Origin: CAXBES01 sp963974915
Lineage (GTDB): Bacteria > Bacteroidota > Bacteroidia > Flavobacteriales > Flavobacteriaceae
Direction: 5' to 3'
Length of the DNA stretch: 64,000 nt
Assembly: GCA_963974915.1 (NCBI GenBank)
Contig: CAXBES010000007.1
Span: 110,056-174,055 of the forward strand
Below the pieces are notes generated by a model. It saw only the letters and a program-made list of their open reading frames with translations, was not told where the DNA came from and did no database searches. Of the stretch, positions 53,296 to 61,800 are shown piece after piece. Position 1 is the first letter of the stretch. Each line of letters begins with the position of its first letter. A program made the translations under genes and the position numbers.

Positions 53296-54273
53296 TTAGG
53301 GTACATATACTTCTAAAAATATAGCATTTTTGGTTTCAAAGTAAACTTCATCAAAGCTGGCGGGAATAAGAACGGTATCGCCATTTTTTATTTCTTCGGA
53401 AGTATTTGATGAAGTAAGTGTTGCTGTTCCACCTATACACATGTAAACCACAAAAGATTTAAGGTGAGAAATATCTCTTATGAAAGCTTCGGAAAGTTTG
53501 ATCTTATTGGTTTCGAAGTATTCCGACTTGCAAATATTCGTTACCACACTTTCTGTGTCGTTATAATTTAATCTGGCATCTGAAGCATTGTAGTCAATCG
53601 CTTCAAGCGCTAAATCGGTATGTAGCTCTCTTAATTCTCCGTTTGAATCCGGTCTGTCCCAATCGTAAATACGGTAGGTAACATCTGAGGTTTGTTGAAT
53701 TTCGGCTAGAAGGATACCTTCGCCAATAGCATGTACCGTACCGGGCTTTAGATAAAATGCATCTCCCCTATTCACTTTTTCCGAATGAAGAATCTCTGTT
53801 AGTCTGTTATTAAAGAGATACTTGGTATAAATTTGTTCATTCATCTCTCTATTAAAACCGAGAATGAGACGCGCATTTTCTTCAGCATCCAGTATATACC
53901 ACATTTCGCTTTTACCGAAGGAATTATGCCGGGCAGCCGCCAATTCATTATTTGGATGTAATTGTACCGAGAGATCTTGTTCGGCGTCAATAAACTTAAA
54001 TAGTAAAGGAAATTCTTTTCCGAAGTGATCATATACTTTATCCCCTACCAACTGAGTCCGAAATTTCTCGATAAGTTTGGTCAAAGACATCCCTTTCAGT
54101 CTCCCATTGGATACAATAGAAACATTTTCTTTAACACCGGATAGTTCCCAACTTTCGCCTGCTTTAGACGCATCACCTTTCCCGTAAATATCTGCCAATT
54201 TATGACCACCCCAGACTTTATTCTTGAGAATAGGTTTAAACTTAAAGATATATAGCGAGTCTTCTTTGTTCAT
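53296..54273 (-). CDS. manA: mannose-6-phosphate isomerase, class I
   Basis: ManA interconverts mannose-6-phosphate and fructose-6-phosphate, supplying GDP-mannose precursors. The 325-residue protein is the short Bacillus-type form. The zinc-binding cupin region is seen in LFKFIDAEQDLSVQLHPNNELA (about 90-111) and EMWYILDAE (about 121-129), and GTVHAIGEGILLAEIQQTSDVTYRIYDWDR (about 178-207) is a family signature. Its ATG overlaps the peroxiredoxin stop by 4 bp. It is probably the fourth gene of idi-queD-prx-manA. Confidence 0.95.
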   Translation of the reverse strand: MNKEDSLYIFKFKPILKNKVWGGHKLADIYGKGDASKAGESWELSGVKENVSIVSNGRLKGMSLTKLIEKFRTQLVGDKVYDHFGKEFPLLFKFIDAEQDLSVQLHPNNELAAARHNSFGKSEMWYILDAEENARLILGFNREMNEQIYTKYLFNNRLTEILHSEKVNRGDAFYLKPGTVHAIGEGILLAEIQQTSDVTYRIYDWDRPDSNGELRELHTDLALEAIDYNASDARLNYNDTESVVTNICKSEYFETNKIKLSEAFIRDISHLKSFVVYMCIGGTATLTSSNTSEEIKNGDTVLIPASFDEVYFETKNAIFLEVYVP

Positions 54274-54725
54274 TTCAGTTTTTGCAATTCACTTAATGCC
54301 ATATCAATGTGTGGTTGGGCGTTTAACGCCTGGAATTTATAGGTTAGTTTTCCATCTTTATTAAAAACAAAAGTTTCCCTCCCTGGCAATAAACCTAAAA
54401 AAGAAGCTCTTACTCCAAAGAGCTTTCTTACTTTACCTTTGGTGTCTGCCAGTAATGTAAACGGCAAATTGTATTTAGCACTAAATTTATTGTGAGACGT
54501 TTCAGAATCACTACTAATACCGATCACCAATGCTCCTTCCGCCAAAAAATCTTCAAAATTATCTCGAAAACTACATGCTTCTTTTGTACATCCGGGCGTG
54601 AAATTCTTTGGATAGAAATATATCACGACCGGCTTTATACCTTTCACCGAATTTATTGAAAATACATTACCATTCTGATCTTTCAGTTTAAAATCCGGAA
54701 GTTCTTCTCCTATTTTTAAACTCAT
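54270..54725 (-). CDS. peroxiredoxin (BCP/AhpC-TSA type)
   Basis: The 151-residue peroxiredoxin reduces peroxides. C46 in TPGCTKEAC is the peroxidatic cysteine, and C51 five residues on is the resolving cysteine of atypical BCP/PrxQ enzymes. SVKGIKPVVIYFYPKNFTPGC is the usual core. Length is typical. It overlaps manA by 4 bp and lies 3 bp after queD, so it belongs to the same transcript. It could use thioredoxin or bacilliredoxin as reductant. Confidence 0.93.
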   Translation of the reverse strand: MSLKIGEELPDFKLKDQNGNVFSINSVKGIKPVVIYFYPKNFTPGCTKEACSFRDNFEDFLAEGALVIGISSDSETSHNKFSAKYNLPFTLLADTKGKVRKLFGVRASFLGLLPGRETFVFNKDGKLTYKFQALNAQPHIDMALSELQKLK

Positions 54726-54728
54726 CTC

Positions 54729-55136
54729 TTAACCCGTATAAACCACATAATTTCGTGGTGTTTCGTATAATTTGACAGAAATTTCAAATTTACTATCCAG
54801 TCTTTTTCTAAGCTTATTCCAGATAACGATCGCAATATTTTCTACGGTTGGGTTCAGATCGTGAAATTCTGCAACCTCCACATTCAAATTCTTGTGATCG
54901 AAAGGGTCTTCAACTTCTTCCTTAATAATATCTTTTAAGACTTTTAAGTCTATCAAATACCCTGTTTCAGGATCAATATCTCCGGTAAGGCCAACGATTA
55001 ATTCGTAGTTATGACCGTGATAATTGGGGTTACTACACTTTCCGAAGACATCAAAATTTCTGGCATCACTCCAACCCTCTTTATACAAACGATGTGCAGC
55101 ATTGAAATGCGCCTTTCTGTAAATTGTTAAGCTCAT
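54729..55136 (-). CDS. queD: 6-carboxytetrahydropterin synthase (QueD family)
   Basis: The 135-residue enzyme belongs to the 6-pyruvoyltetrahydropterin synthase/QueD family, which converts dihydroneopterin triphosphate in queuosine or biopterin synthesis. Zinc ligands H15 (FNAAHRL), H40 and H42 (NYHGHNYEL) are present, as is C34 (GKCSNPNYHGH), which matches the catalytic cysteine position. A later DHKNLN and a C-terminal KLYETPRNYVVY fit QueD. It overlaps the idi stop by 4 bp. QueD versus PTPS cannot be settled from this gene alone. Confidence 0.92.
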   Translation of the reverse strand: MSLTIYRKAHFNAAHRLYKEGWSDARNFDVFGKCSNPNYHGHNYELIVGLTGDIDPETGYLIDLKVLKDIIKEEVEDPFDHKNLNVEVAEFHDLNPTVENIAIVIWNKLRKRLDSKFEISVKLYETPRNYVVYTG

Positions 55137-55651
55137 AGATCTATGTGATGATAAAACTTGTCGAAAATTATTTTAAACCAGGCAGTATAATTATCGGGGT
55201 GTAGTTCCATATCGAGTTTTACATCATTTAGTGACATCCATTTCCAGGCTGCGACTTCATCGATATTGATCTTCGGTAATCCGTTAAATGTACCCACTAA
55301 AATATGGTCCAATTCATGTTCGGTAAGCCCATTATCAAAGGGTGCCTTATAAATAAAGGAAATCGTTTCTTTTAGTGGAGTTTCGAAGCCCATTTCTTCC
55401 ATCAATCTGCGTTTTCCTGCTTCCAGAGAAGTTTCTCCATCCCGTTGATGGCTACAGCAAGTATTAGTCCAAAGTCCCGGAGAGTGGTACTTAGACAATG
55501 CTCTTTGTTGGAGCATTAGCTCGTTATTGTCGTTAAAAACAAAGACCGAAAACGCTCTATGGAGTACGCCTTTCTCATGCGCTTCCAATTTTGGCATCAA
55601 CCCGATCTTTTCATCTTTCTCATTAACAAGAACTACTTGTTCTTCGGTCAT
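55133..55651 (-). CDS. idi: isopentenyl-diphosphate delta-isomerase, type 1
   Basis: Idi interconverts isopentenyl and dimethylallyl diphosphate for isoprenoid synthesis. The 172-residue protein has the Nudix-like core: WTNTCCSHQRDGETSLEAGKRRLMEEMGF contains the catalytic cysteine (C66) and metal-site histidine. The later GLTEHELDHILVG holds the catalytic glutamate motif. I choose the ATG at 55651 over an upstream start at 55705, because the longer form's extra 18 residues lie across the promoter box. It heads the operon and overlaps queD by 4 bp. Confidence 0.95.
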   Translation of the reverse strand: MTEEQVVLVNEKDEKIGLMPKLEAHEKGVLHRAFSVFVFNDNNELMLQQRALSKYHSPGLWTNTCCSHQRDGETSLEAGKRRLMEEMGFETPLKETISFIYKAPFDNGLTEHELDHILVGTFNGLPKINIDEVAAWKWMSLNDVKLDMELHPDNYTAWFKIIFDKFYHHIDL

Positions 55652-55669
55652 AGCAATCTTCAATTTTTT

Positions 55670-55677
55670 CAAAAATA
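55670..55677 (-). promoter_or_regulatory. idi operon -7 box TATTTTTG
   Basis: Exact TAnnTTTG match 18 nt before the idi ATG at 55651. It supports the shorter idi start. Confidence 0.5.
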
Positions 55678-55782
55678 CAAAATAGGAAGATGTAATTAAA
55701 GACAAATGTTCTCAATGACTGAAAGATTGCTATTTTGAGCTATAGGTTGATATCAATGTGCGACTGTTAAAATAAAGGAAAT

Positions 55783-55818
55783 AAAAAAAGACGTTCAGAA
55801 TATTAAACTGAACGTCTT
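55783..55818 (-). terminator. terminator of the SprF/OmpA operon
   Basis: AAGACGTTCAG and CTGAACGTCTT form an 11-bp stem with a 9-nt loop, followed on the minus strand by TTTT. It lies 22 nt after the stop of the OmpA-family gene. Confidence 0.85.
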
Positions 55819-55839
55819 CTTATTATCATTTAGATCGAC

Positions 55840-57840
55840 CTAATTTTGAATTAGGAATAAGGATCTACGGTTTAGCTGGTGTTCTTCTTCTGTACAATCT
55901 ACACCATCGCTACACTTAGGTTCTTGTCGTTGTTTTTCGGTACAATCGTAAGTACCTATCTCATTACCACATTCATCGAATTTAATACATCGATCCAACA
56001 ACTGTCTTTCACCATATCCTTTTGCTGTTAATCTTGAAGCGTCAATACCTTTACTAATTAACCAATCTCTTGTAGATTGTGCGCGCTTATCAGATAACAC
56101 ATCGTTATATGCATAAGGTGCTCTGGAATCGGTATGAGATTCTATGTTTATTTTAAGCTCTGGATATTCTCTTAATGCGGCTAAGATTTTAGCAAGTTCA
56201 ATTTCAGCATCCGGACGAATATTATATCTATCGAAATCGAAAAATATTGGTTGCAGACAAAGTCGGCAGCCAAGATCGTTTGGTGGACAAACCGGTTGCA
56301 ATGGCAATGGAACTACGATAACCCCAGATTTATCTGGAGTTTCCACAAGTTTTTCGATAGGGCTATAGTCTGTTTTGCTTCCTCGGATAGCATATTGTGA
56401 ATCACAATCTGCTGTGAAGCTATATGCAGCATCTTCACCTACAGTAACTGTTTCAATTATTTTTTGGTTGGAGTCCAGAAGGGTAACAAGCGCTCCCGGA
56501 AGTAATTCTTCGGTAATTGCGTCGAATACTGTCCCTTCAATGGTTATTACGCATTTCTCCTGAATACGATAAATTTCATCTTCGATACTTCCGCCTTCTC
56601 CACCTCGGTTTGAGGATAAGTAACCTAGGCCTTTCTCTTCGTTTATAATAAATCCGAAGTCATCGAGATTACTATTCGCAGGTTCACCAAGGTTAGTGAG
56701 TTCGCCCGGCATTCCGTCTTCATCGAGTTTTGTAACATAAATATCGTACCCTCCAAGACCTGCGAGGCCATCGGTAGAATAATATAAATTACCTTCTTTG
56801 CTTATGTATGGAAAAGATTCTCTTGCTTCAGTATTAATATTTGGCCCTAAATTAACAGGTGGTCCATAGATATTATCACCTAGAATTTCCACATACCATA
56901 AATCACTCATTCCAATTGTTCCGGGCATATCGGAAGAGAAATACAGTTTTGTTTCATCTGCACTTAGTGCCGGATGCGCAACCGAGTATTCTTTATCATT
57001 AAAAGGCAATTCGACAATATCACCCCAATTACCGTCACCATTATTTGTAGCTCTGTACAATTTTAAACGAATGGTTTTATCCTTATCCTTTCCGCTTTTA
57101 CCATCAATAAAATTATTTCTGGTAAAGTAGACGGTCTTACCATCTTTTGTAAAAGTTGTTGACGACTCGTGGTAAGATGTATTGATTTCGCCACTAAGTG
57201 GTCTGGGGTTTGAAGTTTTTCCTTCTTCATCAATATCGGCAACAAAAAGATCTAAAAATGGTTGTTGGTTCCATTCGTAAATTTTAAAACCTTCAGATTT
57301 GTTAGAAGAGGTTGCATAAACAAGCTTATCCAGGTAGAATGAAGGACCGAAATCTGAGTAAGACGTATTTACTGAAACTTTTTCAAGATCATAGTCTTTA
57401 GACACTAATCCAATACTTTGCAAATAATTTGGATCTCGCTCAAAGTTTTTCAGAAGCAATCCGTTACCACCTTTGGCAGCAAATTCCTTCATCATATTAT
57501 CTGCTTCATCGTATTGCTTAAGGCTTTTTAGAGATTGTGATGCTCTAAAGTAATACTCGGCTTCTGTTTGCTCAGGAAATTCATTTGCCAAACGAGTATA
57601 CCATTTTGCAGCATTGTCATAATCACTATTCCAATAATAAGTATCACCAAGTTTCTTATAAATTTCTGCCGACTTATAACCGTCTTCAATGACTTTCAGG
57701 TAAATTTTTCGAGCATCAATATAAGAGAACCTATCGAACTCTTTATTGGCTTTAGCTATCTGATTTTTTTGTGAAAATGAGACACTAGTACATAAAAGTA
57801 CTAGTGCTATAATTAAACTTCTTTGTAATAATGTATTCAT
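55840..57840 (-). CDS. OmpA-family protein with TPR and PD40 propeller (T9SS-associated)
   Basis: The 666-residue protein has a signal peptide (LIIALVLLCTSVSFSQ) and TPR-like helices (about 25-110; AEIYKKLGDTYYWNSDYDNAAKWY). A PD40/WD40-like propeller follows (about 165-430; TVYFTRNNFIDG, HPALSADETKLYFSSD), then a carboxypeptidase-regulatory-like domain (about 432-505) and a C-terminal OmpA peptidoglycan-binding domain (FFDFDRYNIRPDAEIELAKI, ESHTDSRAPYAYNDVLSDKRA). The layout resembles PorE-like proteins of the T9SS. It lies 12 bp after sprF-like and is the last gene of the operon. It probably ties the secretion or adhesin complex to the cell wall. Confidence 0.88.
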   Translation of the reverse strand: MNTLLQRSLIIALVLLCTSVSFSQKNQIAKANKEFDRFSYIDARKIYLKVIEDGYKSAEIYKKLGDTYYWNSDYDNAAKWYTRLANEFPEQTEAEYYFRASQSLKSLKQYDEADNMMKEFAAKGGNGLLLKNFERDPNYLQSIGLVSKDYDLEKVSVNTSYSDFGPSFYLDKLVYATSSNKSEGFKIYEWNQQPFLDLFVADIDEEGKTSNPRPLSGEINTSYHESSTTFTKDGKTVYFTRNNFIDGKSGKDKDKTIRLKLYRATNNGDGNWGDIVELPFNDKEYSVAHPALSADETKLYFSSDMPGTIGMSDLWYVEILGDNIYGPPVNLGPNINTEARESFPYISKEGNLYYSTDGLAGLGGYDIYVTKLDEDGMPGELTNLGEPANSNLDDFGFIINEEKGLGYLSSNRGGEGGSIEDEIYRIQEKCVITIEGTVFDAITEELLPGALVTLLDSNQKIIETVTVGEDAAYSFTADCDSQYAIRGSKTDYSPIEKLVETPDKSGVIVVPLPLQPVCPPNDLGCRLCLQPIFFDFDRYNIRPDAEIELAKILAALREYPELKINIESHTDSRAPYAYNDVLSDKRAQSTRDWLISKGIDASRLTAKGYGERQLLDRCIKFDECGNEIGTYDCTEKQRQEPKCSDGVDCTEEEHQLNRRSLFLIQN

Positions 57841-57852
57841 ATTATCGAATGT

Positions 57853-58797
57853 TTAAAAGAATCTTGGCGTTAGCACTCGTTCTGGTTTTTTAAATAGATC
57901 AAAGCGTAACATAAGTTCGTAGGAGCCATCACTATAGTCTTCAATATCGGTTGATTGGTAATCATAACCGAAACCAATAAATATTTGGTCTGAAGCCTGA
58001 AAACCGAGCATCGCACTTATTGCAGCACTCCATCTGTAGGAAGCACCAACTGTAAACTTATCATTGATTAAAAAGTTTGCTGAAGCATCCCATTGCAATG
58101 GAGAACCATTTACCACTTTAACCAATGTCGCCGGTTTAAATTTTAAATTGTCACTTAGGTCAAATACGTAACCTGCGATCGCAAAATAATGTAATCTTTC
58201 TGCAGCAATTGAAGATGATGAAGCGTTTGTAAGACTGCTCTCATCAAAATGTTTCGTGGTTAAAAAGTTTGGTACCGACACCCCTGCATAGAACTTTTCG
58301 GTATTAAAATAAACACCTGCACCTACTTGTGGTTGAAACTTATTATCGATATTATTTTCAAATCTAGGGTCGGGAGTGGTAGGATTCAGATTCAACTTAT
58401 TGTAATCTACGTCTAAAACATCCAATCCTCCTTTAACACCAAATGACAATTCTCCAGTTTCCGAAGTATTAATAGTATAGGAATAATCAATATTAATATT
58501 TGTTTCGGTTGCTGGTCCCAATTGGTCATGTACAATAGATAATCCTAAGCCCATATTATCAAGTGAACCTACTGGTGAATTCACCGTAAATGTACCCGAT
58601 CTAGGCGCACCTTCTAAACTTACCCATTGCGTTCTTAGCAATAGGCCAAAGCTCAATGCATCGCGAGAACCAGCGTAAGCAGGGTTTACCACCTGAGTAT
58701 TATACATATACTGAGTATACTGAGGATCCTGCTGCGCATTGCTTGTAAATGTACCTAGCAAAATCAAAATTATGATTGCAAAATAACTGTGTTTCAT
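57853..58797 (-). CDS. PorP/SprF family T9SS outer-membrane protein
   Basis: This 314-residue outer-membrane protein has a signal peptide ending SNAQQDPQYTQYMYN, the diagnostic start of PorP/SprF proteins. Beta-strand segments continue (NPAYAGSRDALSFGLLLRTQWVSLEGAPRSGTF, FYAGVSVPNFL, TVGASYRWSAA) and the end reads LMLRFDLFKKPERVLTPRFF. Established knowledge: SprF-type proteins assist secretion of type B CTD cargo such as SprB. It sits directly after the giant type B protein gene, its likely cargo, and before the OmpA-family gene. A perfect hairpin separates it from the cargo gene. Confidence 0.95.
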   Translation of the reverse strand: MKHSYFAIIILILLGTFTSNAQQDPQYTQYMYNTQVVNPAYAGSRDALSFGLLLRTQWVSLEGAPRSGTFTVNSPVGSLDNMGLGLSIVHDQLGPATETNINIDYSYTINTSETGELSFGVKGGLDVLDVDYNKLNLNPTTPDPRFENNIDNKFQPQVGAGVYFNTEKFYAGVSVPNFLTTKHFDESSLTNASSSSIAAERLHYFAIAGYVFDLSDNLKFKPATLVKVVNGSPLQWDASANFLINDKFTVGASYRWSAAISAMLGFQASDQIFIGFGYDYQSTDIEDYSDGSYELMLRFDLFKKPERVLTPRFF

Positions 58798-58814
58798 AGT
58801 TACATATTTTAAAC

Positions 58815-58836
58815 CCGGGAGGAGGAATCCTCCCGG
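58815..58836 (-). terminator. hairpin between cargo gene and sprF-like gene
   Basis: CCGGGAGGA and TCCTCCCGG form a perfect 9-bp GC-rich stem with a 4-nt loop, just after the adhesin stop. No U-tract follows. It could be an attenuator or an RNA-processing site that sets cargo:SprF stoichiometry. Confidence 0.5.
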
Positions 58837-58853
58837 AGATTATCTGATTTTTA

Positions 58854-61800
58854 TTATCTATTTAAGTATAAGTATCCGGCATAACTACTCTGTCCCGGAT
58901 TTTCCTCAGGGAACTTAAGAATGTAGTAGTACGTTCCTGTTGGTAAATACTTATCTTCATTGATCGTAACTCTACCTTCAGAAATACCTGTAAATACATT
59001 CTCACTTCCGGAAGAACCTCCGTAACCTTCTGTTTCGTACACTAATACTCCCCATCTGTTAAAGATCTGCATAGTATTGTTTTGATATTCTTCAATACCT
59101 AGTATCTGGAAGTAATCATGAGCTCCATCACCGTTTGGCGTAACACCATTATAAATCTCAAATGGAATCTCAGGATCAACATTTGGTATGATCGTTACTG
59201 TAGGATCATCTGGTTCACCGTCGCCGTTGTTATCAACATTGGTAGGATCGTTTGGATCATCAGAATCATCTGTTACGATAATACCATTAATATCCTCACC
59301 TGTTGCAGTAGCCTGGTTAATTACCATACCCGCCTCGATATCTTCCTGAGTGATAGCATAGGTACCTGTAAAGGTATCTTCATCTATTTCTCCAGGTTCT
59401 AATACAGCAATTGGTCCTCCGTCAATGATAATTCCTGGTAATGGATCTACTAATGTTATATTATAAATAGTAGTTGATCCTGTATTCTCCACTCTGAAAG
59501 TATAACTGATAGTTTCACCTACTTGTGGAATTAAATCACCATTATCATCATTAAATACTCCTGTCTTCTCTACAGACATAGACATTATCTGACAAAGCTG
59601 AGTAACTGTTGGTTCATCAAGGAACTGACTCGTTGGGTGTGACAGATCTGTAATATCTGACCCATCGGGTAATAATCCTCGAGCTGTTGCCTGGTTGCTA
59701 ACAAATCCGTTATCAATATCAGTTTGAGTAATTGAGTACACCGCAGTGAATGTAGTACCATCTTGGGTTAGAGGAGCTAAATCTATTGGTCCACCAACTA
59801 CATTAACCATTGGGTCTTCAATATCAATATTAGTGATTGTAACATTCCCTTCGTTATACACTGTGAAGGTATACGTAATTGTCTCTTCAACATCTGCACA
59901 ACCATTTCCATTAAGGTCGTTCACTACTCCTGATTTAACTAAGCCTAAGAAAGGTGATTGACAGATATCAACAATTGTTGGTCTATCCATAGTCACGTCT
60001 TCAAAGTCTGATAGATCACTAGCCGTATTGCCAGCAGGATCAACTCCTGTTGCTGTTGCTTGGTTAACTACTTCTCCGGCATCCACATCATCTTGCGTAA
60101 TTACATAGTCTGCAGTGTACATCCAGGCTTCATCAATATTTAATAGTCCGTCGCCATTAGTATCACCTGTTACGAAAGCAATAGGTACAACCGGGTTTGG
60201 CGCTTCTAATAATGGATCGGTAACCGTGATCGTATCAAGGTTAACATTTCCTTCATTAGTTACGATGAATGTATAAGTGATTATATCTCCTACTGTTGGA
60301 CATCCACCACCATCTTGAATAACTTCACCTGTTTTAACTAATGCGATTGCACCGTCTTGACAAAGATCGGTAACAGTTGGTCTATCCATAGTCACGTCTT
60401 CAAAGTCTGAAAGATCAGAAACAACAGTTCCGTCCGGTTCAGTTCCTTCAGCAGTTGCTTGATTCACAACCTCTCCTGCATCAATATCACCTTGAGTAAT
60501 CGCATAGTCGGCGTTATAAATCCAAGTTTCATCAACATCAAGTAACGTATTGTTATTTGTATCACCAGAAACAAACACAATAGGAACTACCGGGTTAGGT
60601 GCCTGTAATAATGGATCGGTTACAGCGATGGAACCTAAACTAACATTTCCTTGGTTTGTAACCGTGAAAGTATAAGTTATAGTTTCATCAACATTAGAAC
60701 ACATATCACCGTTCTCATCATTGAACACACCTTCTTTAATAATTGCAATAGCTCCATCTTGACAAAGATCGGTAACAGTTGGTCTATCCATAGTCACGTC
60801 TTCAAAGTCTGAAAGATCAGAAACAACAGTTCCGTCCGGTTCAGTTCCTTCAGCAGTTGCTTGATTCACAACCTCTCCTGCATCAATATCACCTTGAGTA
60901 ATCGCATAGTCGGCGTTATAAATCCAAGTTTCATCAACATCAAGTAACGTATTGTTATTTGTATCACCAGAAACAAACACTATAGGAACTACCGGGTTAG
61001 GTGCCTGTAATAATGGATCGGTTACATCTATTGCTGAAAGACTTACATTTCCAGGATTTGCCACTCTGAAAGTATAGGTGATCGTTTCATCAACATCACT
61101 ACATCCATCTCCATTTTCATCATTAAATACACCTTCTTTGATGATCGCGATAGCGGCGTACTGACATAGATCAGTTACAGTTGGTCTATCTTGAGCAACA
61201 TCTTCGAAGTCTGAAAGATCTGACACTACAGTTCCGTCTGGTTCAGTTCCTTCAGCAGTTGCTTGATTCACAACCTCTCCTGCATCAATATCACCTTGAG
61301 TAATCGCATAGTCGGCGTTATAAATCCAAGTTTCATCAACATCAAGTAACGTATTGTTATTTGTATCACCAGAAACAAACACAATAGGAACTACCGGGTT
61401 AGGTGCCTGTAATAATGGATCGGTTACAGCGATGGAACCTAAACTAACATTTCCTTGGTTTGTAACCGTGAAAGTATAAGTTATAGTTTCATCAACGTCA
61501 CTACATCCATCACCATTCTCATCATTGAACTCTCCTGTCTTAATTATTGCGATCGCACCGTCCTGACACAATTCAACAATTGTTGGAGCATCTGCTGCAT
61601 AATTTGTAGGGTGAGACAGATCGGTCTGAACATCTCCGTTTGGATCTGTTCCAACTACCGTTGCCTGGTTCTCTACTTCACCTGCGTCAATATTATCCTG
61701 AGTAATAGCGTAAGATGTTGCAGTATATATCCATATCTCATCGGTATCGAGTAGGGAATCATTATCTGTATCTCCTGAAACAAATACGATTGGAACTACA

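Larger units (their letters stand above)
202..58466. repeat. dispersed octamer CTTCGGAA / TTCCGAAG (about 40 copies)
   Basis: By eye, CTTCGGAA starts at 202, 1164, 2241, 6805, 7721, 10449, 14441, 16420, 18168, 21381, 21719, 25791, 25980, 29912, 33420, 33849, 36784, 38260, 40286, 44987, 45135, 46871, 48079, 53394 and 53487. TTCCGAAG starts at 503, 3765, 8731, 9091, 15102, 22987, 27008, 31060, 36103, 39815, 45221, 52472, 54018, 55040 and 58459. A few may be missed. Base composition predicts about 1-2. Copies fall in all three frames and in intergenic DNA, so protein content does not explain them. The base after CTTCGGAA is nearly always a purine. None were seen between about 40.3 and 44.9 kb or after 58.5 kb, both inside long T9SS genes. 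Confidence 0.75.
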
